Below are positions 49,752 through 59,300 of a stretch of DNA of 64,000 nt, piece after piece. The notes under the pieces were generated by a model that did not search any database, was not told where the DNA came from, and worked only from the letters and a program-made list of their open reading frames with translations. The stretch lies in the NCBI GenBank assembly GCA_963977525.1, contig CAXBPC010000005.1, forward strand, positions 62,001 to 126,000, given 5' to 3'. A program made the position numbers and the translations under genes. The DNA comes from Ancylomarina sp963977525. Its GTDB lineage: Bacteria; Bacteroidota; Bacteroidia; Bacteroidales; Marinifilaceae. Position 1 is the stretch's first letter; each line of letters begins with the position of its first letter.

Positions 49752-50936
49752 TTAAGCATTAACCTTAATACGTTTCAATCTTCTCTTAACGTTACCTTGA
49801 ATCACATAATGATCGATAAGTGGAGCAAAGGTGTTCATCAATAGAATTGCTAGCATCATAGCTTCTGGGAAACCTGCGTTCATTACACGAATTAATACAG
49901 CTAGGAAACCGATAAGGAAACCATAGATGATTTTACCGCGAGCAGTTTGTGCTGCAGACACAGGATCAGTTGCCATAAACACAGCACCAAAAGCAAAACC
50001 ACCCATAATAAGGTGTTGCCATGCTGGAATCAACTCCATATAAGCATTAGCACCTACAAGGTTGAAAATAGCACCCATTGTGTAACCTCCAACAAATACC
50101 GAAGCCATAATCTTCCAGTTACCAATTCCTGAAGCAATTAGAATAACAGCTCCAATTAGAATTGCGATAGTTGACGTTTCTCCAATAGACCCTGGGATTA
50201 AACCAACAAATTGATTCCACACGTCAGAAAGGTGTTCTGTGTAGATTGAAGTTGCAGCTTCGCCAGTTGCATCAACAAGTGACGCAGCGTGTGCTAAAGG
50301 TGTAGCTCCTGAGAAGCTATCAGCCTTATCAGCAATCCAAACAATATCACCTGACATTTTTGATGGATATGCGAAGAAGAAAAAGGCACGAGCTACAAGA
50401 GCTGGATTCCAAATGTTCATTCCAGTTCCACCAAATACCTCTTTACCAATAACTACAGCAAAAGCAGTAGATACAGCAACCATCCAAAGTGGTGCTCCAA
50501 CTGGCATAATAAGAGGAATAAGCATACCTGAAACAAGGAAGCCTTCGTTTACTTGGTGACCACGCATTTGTGCAAAGGCAAATTCAATACCCAAACCAAC
50601 CACGTATGAAACAACGATAATAGGTAGGATTTCGATTAGACCATAAATGCAAATATCTAAAAATTCAGTATTTGCAAGTTCTCCAAGTGAAAGGAAATGC
50701 TGGTAACCTGTGTTATATATTCCAAACATTAAAGCTGGAATCAAAGCTAATACAACAACCGACATAGTACGCTTCAAATCGATAGCATCTTTAATGTGGG
50801 TACCACTGTGTGAAGTTATATTAGGGACGTATAGGAAAGTCTCAAAAGCCTCAAATGAGGACTGCAACTTTGCAAACTTCCCACCCTTTTGAAATAAGGG
50901 TTTCTTTTTATCAAGAAATTTTCTTAGTGCTTTCAT
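49752..50936 (-). CDS. nqrB: Na+-translocating NADH:quinone reductase subunit B
   Basis: A 394-residue membrane subunit with about ten helices that carries covalent FMN and riboflavin and forms the quinone-reducing, Na+-conducting core. The FMN attachment motif is SGATPL (S209-T212-L214), facing the periplasmic side. GMNIWNPALVARAFFFFAYP and the ATDPVSAAQT region are well conserved. Length and spacing (24 bp after nqrA, 19 bp before nqrC) are normal. Confidence 0.97.
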   Translation of the reverse strand: MKALRKFLDKKKPLFQKGGKFAKLQSSFEAFETFLYVPNITSHSGTHIKDAIDLKRTMSVVVLALIPALMFGIYNTGYQHFLSLGELANTEFLDICIYGLIEILPIIVVSYVVGLGIEFAFAQMRGHQVNEGFLVSGMLIPLIMPVGAPLWMVAVSTAFAVVIGKEVFGGTGMNIWNPALVARAFFFFAYPSKMSGDIVWIADKADSFSGATPLAHAASLVDATGEAATSIYTEHLSDVWNQFVGLIPGSIGETSTIAILIGAVILIASGIGNWKIMASVFVGGYTMGAIFNLVGANAYMELIPAWQHLIMGGFAFGAVFMATDPVSAAQTARGKIIYGFLIGFLAVLIRVMNAGFPEAMMLAILLMNTFAPLIDHYVIQGNVKRRLKRIKVNA

Positions 50937-50960
50937 TATAAATAGTTTTCCGTTTTATTC

Positions 50961-52316
50961 TTAGCTCATTTCTTTAACCATCAGATCAATTCCCTGACGA
51001 ACTAAGTCTTGTACATTAATTTTAGAAGTACAAACAAATTCGCACAAAGCAAGATCCTCAGGAGCTACTTCGTAGATACCCAATTGTTCCATTTGGTCGA
51101 TATCTTCAACCATAATAGACTTGATCAATTGTAACGGAAGTACATCCATTGGTAATACTTTATCGTATTCTCCAGTCATTACGAAAGCACGGTGCTCACC
51201 ATGAAGGTTTGCATCTAAGCGGTATTCTTTATTTGGAGTTATCCAAGAGAAGAATGATTTCGACATAGAGAATTTCTTTAAGCCAGGAAGTGCCCATCCT
51301 AAGAATTCATACTCGTCACCTTCAGGAATAACAGTGATTTGAGAATCGTAGAATCCAAGGAAACCATCTTCAGGAATTTGAGTCCCTGTAAGAACGTTAC
51401 CAGAAATAACACGAATCTTATCGTCATCTTTAAGCTGAGCTTTAAGAATGTTACGAACAGAACTTCCTAATAATGTAGTGTAGTAGGAAGGATTCTTAAT
51501 TTCTGAACCAGTTAGAGCAATCTTACGACTTACATCGTAAATTCCGTTTTGGAATAGTCTACCAATGAAAAGAATTTCTTGTGGACGAATAACCCAAACA
51601 ACATCACCCTTATTAATAGGATCAAGTTTGTGGATTTGTACACCTACATTACCAGCTGGGTGAACACCTGCAAATTTGTTGATAACAACATTCTTCGCTT
51701 CAGTGAAAACCTTAGACTGTGTTTTTTTAGCATCGATGTTCAAATGAACTTTTCCATCGGTAAGTTTTGCTAAAGCATCAAGACCAATTTGGAAAGCCTC
51801 AGCTTCACCTTCAACTAAATAATCGAAATCGGCAGCTAGAGGCGCAGAATCGAAAGCAGAAATGTGAATTGCTTTTGGCGCATCAGCAGGATTTGCAATA
51901 ACGTCGTAAGGACGCTGACGAAGGAAAGCCCATAAACCTGATTTTAATAATTCCTCTTTAACTTCCTCGCGAGATAAGTCAGTAGGATTAGCTTTTTTGA
52001 ATTCCTCGTATTGCAATTCGTTGTCAGCCTGAATAATGACTTCAAGAATTTTTCTTCTTTCGCCACGATTCACGGCAACAACCTTACCACTAACTGGAGA
52101 TGTAAAATTAACTTCAGGGCGATACTTGTCGAAGAACAAAGCAGAACCTGCTTTTACTTCAGTATCAACCTTTACTTTTAATTTTGGTGTAAGTCCAGGG
52201 AAATCGGTAGGTTTAATTGCAAATGTCTCAGAACGATCAGCCTTTTCAAGTACTTTTTCAGCCTTTCCTATCAGCTTAATATCTAAGCCTTTTTTGATCT
52301 TTTTAACTTCAGACAT
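50961..52316 (-). CDS. nqrA: Na+-translocating NADH:quinone reductase subunit A
   Basis: A 451-residue soluble cytoplasmic subunit, first gene of nqrABCDEF. Recognisable segments include DFPGLTPKLKVKVDTEVKAG (N-terminal barrel), the RQRPYDVIANP region, HPAGNVGVQIHKLDPI and LCEFVCTSKINVQDLVR near the C-terminus. It binds the membrane core and contributes to quinone handling. The complete operon lets the cell use NADH oxidation to export Na+, with menaquinone as acceptor. A TATCTTTG promoter element lies about 130 bp upstream in the divergent region. Confidence 0.96.
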   Translation of the reverse strand: MSEVKKIKKGLDIKLIGKAEKVLEKADRSETFAIKPTDFPGLTPKLKVKVDTEVKAGSALFFDKYRPEVNFTSPVSGKVVAVNRGERRKILEVIIQADNELQYEEFKKANPTDLSREEVKEELLKSGLWAFLRQRPYDVIANPADAPKAIHISAFDSAPLAADFDYLVEGEAEAFQIGLDALAKLTDGKVHLNIDAKKTQSKVFTEAKNVVINKFAGVHPAGNVGVQIHKLDPINKGDVVWVIRPQEILFIGRLFQNGIYDVSRKIALTGSEIKNPSYYTTLLGSSVRNILKAQLKDDDKIRVISGNVLTGTQIPEDGFLGFYDSQITVIPEGDEYEFLGWALPGLKKFSMSKSFFSWITPNKEYRLDANLHGEHRAFVMTGEYDKVLPMDVLPLQLIKSIMVEDIDQMEQLGIYEVAPEDLALCEFVCTSKINVQDLVRQGIDLMVKEMS

Positions 52317-52447
52317 GTTAAACTATTTGATATGATTAATTTGTTTCGAAATTAACTAATCCAAGATCGTTTCTATCATGAGAATGGTATCTTAATGCTG
52401 TTTTAGAACTTATAGAAGCCAGATAGATTGTCTTGGAAAATCGAAAA

Positions 52448-52455
52448 CAAAGATA
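52448..52455 (-). promoter_or_regulatory. TAnnTTTG element for the nqr operon
   Basis: The minus strand reads TATCTTTG, an exact match, giving an nqrA leader of about 125 nt. No clear -33 box at normal spacing. Confidence 0.4.
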
Positions 52456-52468
52456 TAAAGCAATTTTA

Positions 52469-52476
52469 TATATTTG
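52469..52476 (+). promoter_or_regulatory. TAnnTTTG element for the T9SS plug-domain gene
   Basis: TATATTTG on the plus strand, about 44 bp before the ATG at 52520. It lies only 14 bp from the divergent nqr element, so the two promoters overlap functionally. Confidence 0.4.
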
Positions 52477-52519
52477 TAGTAATTCTTACAATTTATAAAC
52501 ATCACATATAGATATTCAA

Positions 52520-53809
52520 ATGTATAAGTTCCTCTTTGGCGGTTTTTTTATTCCATATCTCTGTATCTCTTATTGCTTAAGCGCTTTTGGTTCAGATGAG
52601 TTGGGAGTTTATAAGAATGAAATAAAAAAAAATAGTGTATATACTGTTCAGTGTTTCCCTGTGGGCTGGGAGTTATCGCCAGCGATCATTGAATTGAATA
52701 GTCAAAATCAACTTCAATTTTCATTCGATGAAATTGGAAAAGATATTCAGGATTACTCTTATCGATTAATTCATTGCGATGCTGATTGGAAATCCTCAGA
52801 ATTAAGTGAGTTTGATTTTTTGGATGGGTTTTCTGAAAATCAGATTCAAGATTATGAGTTTTCATTTAATACGAATGTTGACTATGTGCACTATTCGCTT
52901 AAGTTACCAAATGAGGATGTGAAGTTGAAGCTCTCGGGAAATTATGTATTAGAATTGTACCAAGACTTCGATATTGAGAATGTTGTTTTACGTCAACGAT
53001 TTATGGTTTTAGATTCAAATGTGGAGCTTAAAGGCAAAATAAAGCATCCTATTAGTATGGATCTTAGGAAGACTCATCAAGAAGTCATGTTTAGTATTCT
53101 ACATCCTAGTTTCTTGATTGATAATCCACAATCTGATCTTACAGTTATTCTAAGGCAGAATGATAGGTCTGATGGAAGTCAAATGAAAGTAAAGCCTATT
53201 TTTATTCGTAAAGATGAGCTTGTGTTCGATAACAATCGGGAGTATGTGTTTCCTGGTAATAATGAATTTCATTATTTTGATTTGAAGAGCTTTCGATATC
53301 AGTCCATTTACATTCGTTCGGTTGAAAATGTAGAAGAAGAAACTGTGGTGACATTAAGTCCGGGTAAGATTAGACAATTTGCACCTTATATATATAGAAG
53401 GGATAATAATGGTATTTCTGTTGTTTCTGTTGATGAGAGAAAAGTGCCAACTACTGAAGCTGATTATGCACACATTGTTTTCACGCTTCCTTTTGATAAT
53501 GAATTGAAGCATGGAGAGATGTATGTTTATGGTGCTTTTAATAATTGGGAGTGTAATGAGAATAATCGTATGGAGTATAATCATGAGTTAGGTGTGTATC
53601 AGAAAAGTATTTATCTGAAACAAGGTTATTATAATTACGTGTATGCTTTGCTAGAGAATGGAAAGGATTCTCCAGACATTAACTATATTGAGGGGAGTCA
53701 TTGGCAAACAGAAAATAATTATACCATCTATGTTTATTATCATGATATTGAGAAAAATTACGATCGTCTAATAGGCTTTAAAACTTTGAATTCTACAAAG
53801 AATTTTTAA
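52520..53809 (+). CDS. Type IX secretion plug-domain (DUF5103) protein
   Basis: A 429-residue exported protein with a signal peptide (about 1-24). It matches the DUF5103 family, now described as the T9SS plug domain. The N-terminal part shows PVGWELSPAIIELNSQNQLQ-like strands and a DYSYRLIHCDADWKSSELSEFDFLDGF segment with DYEFSFNT after it, typical of the family. The C-terminal third contains an early-set, glycogen-binding-like strand pattern with YGAFNNW and GYYNYVYAL. Plug-type proteins are reported to close the SprA translocon when it is not engaged with cargo. It is transcribed divergently from nqr. Confidence 0.85.
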   Translation: MYKFLFGGFFIPYLCISYCLSAFGSDELGVYKNEIKKNSVYTVQCFPVGWELSPAIIELNSQNQLQFSFDEIGKDIQDYSYRLIHCDADWKSSELSEFDFLDGFSENQIQDYEFSFNTNVDYVHYSLKLPNEDVKLKLSGNYVLELYQDFDIENVVLRQRFMVLDSNVELKGKIKHPISMDLRKTHQEVMFSILHPSFLIDNPQSDLTVILRQNDRSDGSQMKVKPIFIRKDELVFDNNREYVFPGNNEFHYFDLKSFRYQSIYIRSVENVEEETVVTLSPGKIRQFAPYIYRRDNNGISVVSVDERKVPTTEADYAHIVFTLPFDNELKHGEMYVYGAFNNWECNENNRMEYNHELGVYQKSIYLKQGYYNYVYALLENGKDSPDINYIEGSHWQTENNYTIYVYYHDIEKNYDRLIGFKTLNSTKNF

Positions 53810-53900
53810 TTGTTTTTTTTATGTGATAAAAAGCTTCCCTGTATTCGTTCTAAATTTGATAAAATCATAATAATAAGAAGTGTAGCTTATGAATTATTAC

Positions 53901-53908
53901 TAATTTTG
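53901..53908 (+). promoter_or_regulatory. Possible -7 element for the Lrp/AsnC gene
   Basis: TAATTTTG matches TAnnTTTG about 63 bp before the ATG at 53971. No -33 box; a weak call in AT-rich sequence. Confidence 0.25.
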
Positions 53909-53970
53909 TATTTAAAGTAATAGATTGTAATCAAGAGCTAATATTGTTTGCCTTAGCTTAAGCTATAAAA

Positions 53971-54435
53971 ATGAATAGAATGAAGTTTCAAATCGATGAT
54001 GTTGATCAGAAGATATTGTCTTATCTGATAAAAAATGCGCGTATTCCTTTTCTAGAAATTGCTAGAGAATGTGGTATTTCTGGTGCTGCTATCCACCAAA
54101 GAGTAAAAAAGCTTGAGGATGCTGGAGTTATCGATGGGTCAAGATTTATCGTGAAACCACGAGCTTTGGGTTATGAGGTTTGTGCATATGTTGGGATTTT
54201 TCTAGATCATGCTCATCAATATAAGCAAGTTGTTGGTAGAATTGAGGCTATTCCAGAGATTATTGAATGTCACTTTACGACTGGAAACTTTACTTTTTTA
54301 GTGAAAATGCTTTGTCGAGATAACCAGCACCTTATGGATGTTTTGATTAATACACTTCAAAATGTGCCTGGAGTTTCTAAAACAGAAACCTTTATTTCTT
54401 TAGATCAGCTTATTGATAGAGAAGTGTTGTTGTAA
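53971..54435 (+). CDS. Lrp/AsnC-family transcriptional regulator
   Basis: A 154-residue regulator. The N-terminal helix-turn-helix (about 8-60) has the family pattern DDVDQKILSYLIKNARIPFLEIA and ISGAAIHQRVKKLEDAGVI. The C-terminal RAM ligand domain (about 70-150) includes VCAYVGIFLD and ECHFTTGNFTFLVKM. Such proteins form octamers and respond to amino acids or other small ligands. The M24 Xaa-Pro peptidase gene is next on the same strand but is separated by a strong terminator, so any link is through regulation, not co-transcription. Confidence 0.88.
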   Translation: MNRMKFQIDDVDQKILSYLIKNARIPFLEIARECGISGAAIHQRVKKLEDAGVIDGSRFIVKPRALGYEVCAYVGIFLDHAHQYKQVVGRIEAIPEIIECHFTTGNFTFLVKMLCRDNQHLMDVLINTLQNVPGVSKTETFISLDQLIDREVLL

Positions 54436-54466
54436 AAAGAGTCTTAGGTTATAGAAAATAAAAATG

Positions 54467-54498
54467 AAAAGACTTTCTCAAAGAGAAAGTCTTTTTTT
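54467..54498 (+). terminator. Terminator of the Lrp/AsnC gene
   Basis: AAAGACTTTCTC pairs perfectly with GAGAAAGTCTTT across 3 nt, followed by a T run, 32 bp after the stop. Confidence 0.9.
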
Positions 54499-54642
54499 AT
54501 GCTTCCTATTAAGCTTTTTTAATAAGGAATATTCCAAGTTAATTTTTATCTTTCGTCTGTTTTGACAGAAAGGCATTTTGTTGAATGTTGAGATGTAGAA
54601 GCTGTTAGAACTTTTAATTATTATATCCTAAAACAACATATC

Positions 54643-56031
54643 ATGTTTTCAAAAGACGTTTATATTAACAGACGCGAAAAATTGCGTCATTCCATGAAAG
54701 ATGGAATTGCATTATTTCTTGGCAACCCTGATGCGCCAATGAATTGCCCTCACAATATTTATCACTATCGTCAGGATAGTAATTTCTTGTATTTTTTCGG
54801 TTTAGATCATCCTGGATTTGCTGGTGTTTGCGATATCGATAATAATAAGGATTACATTTTTGGAAATGATGTTGATATCGATGATATTATTTGGATGGGA
54901 CCACAGCCATCTGTAAAAGATCAATCGGTTCAGGTTGGTATTGAAGCAACAGCTCCGTTTTCAGATTTGAATAAGTTTATTGCTGATGCAATGGCGGCAG
55001 GCCGTAAAATTCACTTTTTGCCTGTATATCGTGCTGAAAATAAAATATTACTAGAAGAATTAGTAGGTGTTAAGCCAGCTGATATAAGAGCAAATATTTC
55101 AGAAGAGTTCATTAAAGCAATTGTTGCTTTGCGTGAAATTAAGGAGCCTTGTGAAATTGTAGAGCTTGAAAGAGCTGCTGAAACAGGTTACAGAATGCAT
55201 GTTGAAGCTATGAAAATGGCTCAGGATGGTATTTATGAAAGAGAAGTTGCTGGTGAGGTAGAGGCTATCAGTCTTCGTGCTGGTGGAATGCTTTCTTTCC
55301 CTGCTATTGTTTCAAAACGTGGAGAAACGCTTCATAATCATGAGCATGGTAATTTGCTTAAAAAAGGTGATTTGTTACTAGTAGATTGTGGTGCTGAGAC
55401 TGATACGCATTATGCTTCTGATAATACACGTACTATTCCAGTAGGAGGTAAGTTTACTCAAAAACAAAGAGAAATTTATGAGATTGTTTTAGCAGCGATT
55501 GACAAAGGGAATGATTTGGTTCGTCCAGGTGTTGATTATCGTTCGATCCATTTAGAAGTTTGTAAAGTTCTTGCTACGGGTTTAATTAAAGTTGGTTTAA
55601 TGAAAGGTGATGCTGATGCGGCGGTTGCAGCTGGTGCTCATACTTTATTTATGCCTCACGGATTAGGACATATGATGGGATTGGATGTTCATGATATGGA
55701 AGATCTTGGAGAAGACTACGTAGGATATGATGATAAGATTAAGCGCGCTACTCAATTTGGAACTGCATACCTAAGACTAGGTAAGGAGTTAAAGCCAGGT
55801 TTTGTAATTACTAATGAACCAGGTATCTATTTCATTCCTTCTTTGATCGATAAATTCCAGAATGAAAAACAATTTCTAGATTACATCAACTACGATAAGG
55901 TAAATGAGTATCGTGATTTTGGTGGAATTCGTCTTGAGGATGATTTATTGGTTACTAAAACTGGTTGTCAGTTAATTGGGAAGCGAATTCCTATTACTGT
56001 TGAAGAGGTTGAAAATACTGTGCTTTCGTAA
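54643..56031 (+). CDS. M24-family Xaa-Pro aminopeptidase
   Basis: A 462-residue cytoplasmic aminopeptidase P-type enzyme releasing N-terminal residues that precede proline. An N-terminal creatinase-like domain (about 1-165) precedes the pita-bread catalytic domain. The dinuclear metal ligands are all visible: two aspartates in LLVDCGAETDTHYASDNTRT, the histidine of MPHGLGHMMGLDVHD, the glutamate of VITNEPGIYF and the glutamate of GGIRLEDDLLV. Length is normal for long aminopeptidase P. It is monocistronic between two terminators and lacks a signal peptide. Confidence 0.93.
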   Translation: MFSKDVYINRREKLRHSMKDGIALFLGNPDAPMNCPHNIYHYRQDSNFLYFFGLDHPGFAGVCDIDNNKDYIFGNDVDIDDIIWMGPQPSVKDQSVQVGIEATAPFSDLNKFIADAMAAGRKIHFLPVYRAENKILLEELVGVKPADIRANISEEFIKAIVALREIKEPCEIVELERAAETGYRMHVEAMKMAQDGIYEREVAGEVEAISLRAGGMLSFPAIVSKRGETLHNHEHGNLLKKGDLLLVDCGAETDTHYASDNTRTIPVGGKFTQKQREIYEIVLAAIDKGNDLVRPGVDYRSIHLEVCKVLATGLIKVGLMKGDADAAVAAGAHTLFMPHGLGHMMGLDVHDMEDLGEDYVGYDDKIKRATQFGTAYLRLGKELKPGFVITNEPGIYFIPSLIDKFQNEKQFLDYINYDKVNEYRDFGGIRLEDDLLVTKTGCQLIGKRIPITVEEVENTVLS

Positions 56032-56055
56032 TAAGCAATTATCAAAATAAAGATT

Positions 56056-56090
56056 AAAGAGGTATCCTATTGAAGGATACCTCTTTTTTT
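56056..56090 (+). terminator. Terminator of the Xaa-Pro aminopeptidase gene
   Basis: AAAGAGGTATCCT pairs perfectly with AGGATACCTCTTT across 5 nt and is followed by T residues, 25 bp after the stop. Confidence 0.9.
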
Positions 56091-56116
56091 ATAGTTTATA
56101 TAAGCTTAAAAATACG

Positions 56117-56124
56117 TATCTTTG
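56117..56124 (+). promoter_or_regulatory. TAnnTTTG element upstream of the second giant gene
   Basis: TATCTTTG, exact match, about 185 bp before the ATG at 56310. It implies a leader of roughly 180 nt. No clear -33 box. Confidence 0.4.
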
Positions 56125-56309
56125 TTTGTGAGTGTTCGTGTATGAAATTGACTATTTAATCATGTAAAAGAAGTGGTTTGTGTAAGGAATCGAACGAGGA
56201 TTGTTTTTTTTGAATATATTGTATTAACATAAATTGAATTGTTTCAATATTTATTGTTGCAATCTCTTATTATAGATAATAGTAGTTTTAACCTCATCTC
56301 TACCTAGAT

Positions 56310-59300
56310 ATGGATAATTATACTGTGAATAATAAGCAGGGTGTATTGTGCTCTTCGCTTTTAATGAAACTATGTACATTTCTAATACTTAGTTTGTTCG
56401 CTCCCAAAGTTTTTGCTCAATTGGATTATATCCACTATGTTCCTCCTGTGTATTCTGGATCTAGCGTTGATGCTGATGTTGGGCGAAATGTTGTTGTGAT
56501 AACAACAGATAGTAGAGATTTGATTGATGTTGACATCTTTTTGGGTGGTTCAGCAACCGCATTTAAAACCGTTCAAGTTTCAAAATCGGCTCCTTATGAG
56601 CATGTGTTCGAAACACCAGCAGGTAATTTTTATTCGGACATTATAAATTATCCTTTAGTTTATGACTTTCCAAGAGGTTTGGTGGGAGCGAATGAGCTGA
56701 ATAAAATATTGCCCGATGCTGGAGTGAAATTCAGATCTTATGATGCACCAATCTATGTTAATATAAGACACGTTTCTGCTATTCACGGAGCTTCTCTTAC
56801 AACTAAGGGACGTTTTGCGATGGGGCAAGAATTTCGTTCTGGACATCTCTACACAGATGGAATGAATTCCTTAAATAAACGTTCACATTTTTTATCTGTT
56901 ATGGCAACAGAGGACGGCACTTCTGTGAAGTTAACAAATATCAATATTGGGATATTGAGTGATTTTACTTTACCAGGTTATTCTAAATCAATCCTACCAA
57001 CTGATACAATTAGGGTAACTCTTAATGAAGGAGAAAGTTATGTAATTGGTGTTGATCATGATCTTGCAGCTTTTAATTCAGGATTAAGAAATGATATGAA
57101 TGGAACGCATATTTTATCCGATAAGGATATTGTAGTAAATACAGGTTCCTGGACTTCTGGTCCGAGCAGAGGACAAGATATTGGTATCGATCAGATTGTT
57201 CCTTATAGCGAAATACGTGATAAGTATGTAGTTATGAAAGGATTGGGTGACAATACGACTGAGCGTCCTATTGTTGTTGCAACTGTTGATGGTACGGATA
57301 TATATGTAAATGGCGAATCATCACCTGTAAATCCTACTCCACTAAATAAAGGGGAGTATTACGCCATACCAGCGACTAAATATTTCTTAGATAATTCTAT
57401 TTACACCATGAATATCGATACCAAAGACAAAAATGTCTATGTGTATCAAACCATGACGGGTAGTGCATCTCAAATTGGGCCTACGGTTGGAATGAATTTT
57501 ATCGCACCTCTTTCTGCAACAGGTATGCATCAAGTTGATATTCCATTTGCAGATTATTTAGCACAGAAAAAGGTAACATCAGTAATAACCATTTTAGCAC
57601 AGAAAGGAGCAACGCTTCAATATGAAAATACAATTAGTGGTGTAACAACTACAAGGGAGATGTTGCCAAGTGAAGCTGCCGATATTCCAGGTAATAATGA
57701 ATGGGTTAGTTATAAATTGGTTAATGTAATTGGTGACATTCGATTTCAAAGTTCGAGAGCATTGAATGTAGCTTGGACTGTACAATCAGGTTATATTGGT
57801 TCGGCCGGTTATTATTCGGGATTCTCAAAAGCAATACCAAAGATTATTACAGAAGTTAAAATTGAAACGGCCTTAGATGTTATTTGTGAGAGTTATAACG
57901 AGAATATTGAAGTTGGTATTCAAGCAACTCCAGTTCCTGATTTCTATGAATGGTATAAGAATGAAGTTTTAGAAGCGAATTTATTATTTGAGAATGAGAA
58001 ATTAATTGTTCCGGCACCTGATGTCCCAACAAAGTATATTGTAGTGGCTTATTTCCGTGATCCTTCTTTGGATATTTTATATAATGGTGATTTTAGTAGT
58101 GGACGAGGTAATTTTGAGACGGATTATACTATAGTTGATGGGAATTTGAGAAATCCAGGTGAATTCGCCCTAACATTTACACCTAAAAGTGAAAATACCG
58201 CTTTCGAGGATTTTGATGATATGGAAGGTGGGGGACTTATGTTCCTTGCTCAATCAAATGTTCCTGGCGACACTGTTTATCAGAAACTTGATATTCCAAT
58301 TGAAAGAGAATATAACTATATATTAAAAGTACATGGTAGGATGGCTAAAGTGGGAAGTCCACAGCTTTTAGATATATATATCAATGACGAAAAAATTAAA
58401 TCAAACTTTTTACTTGATGATCTTACGACATGGCAGTCGGTAACTTCTTTGTGGAAATCTAAAGATAATCAGAAAGCAACCATTTCATTAGTTGACGCTA
58501 ATGCTGGCGGGAATACGGGAGTATTTGCTATTGACAGTATAACGTTTATTCCGGCAGTTGAAGATACAGGTGAATTTAACGCTATTGTAATTCCTAATTA
58601 TAGCTTTACGCCCTATGATAAGCCACAACATTTTTGTTTAGGTCAATCAGGACTTATTGATATTTCTAATGGAGAAACAAGTTGGTATGATTATGTTTGG
58701 GAGAGAAAATTAGGTGAAGGTAACTATGTGCCAATAGCAGAATCTAATGTTATCGGTTTAGATACATATAAATTAGAATTTTCAAATGTTACTAATGACA
58801 ACGCAGGAGTGTATCGTTGTACAATTACTTTTAAAGAAGGTTTTGAACAATGTGGAGCAACAGTTGATCCTGCTCAATTAGAAGTTGAAGTTGTAATTGA
58901 CGAACTAGCAAGAATAACATCTCTTGATGGTGCTTCTGATATCTGTGGTGGCGAATCTGTTGCATTAGAAGTTAATGTAGAAGGAAAATATAGTCGTGTA
59001 GCTTGGTCTGTAAACGGTGTTGAGAAGGCTGAAGGAAAAATTTTCGATTTTAACCTTGATAAATCATTTGGGGAAGGTGTTTACACAATTCGATGCGATG
59101 TTGAAAATGCATGTGCTCCTCTATCTCAGGAAGTTGAAATTGAAATATTTGGAAAGCCAAATCTAACAGATTTGCAGGTTCCTATTGGATTGTGTGATCA
59201 AAATTTAGTGAATTTAACAGCTGTTGGTTCTACTCCGGTAGGAGCAACAATGGAATATTCGTGGTATCGTGATGATGCTTTGATAGAAACGAATAATTTA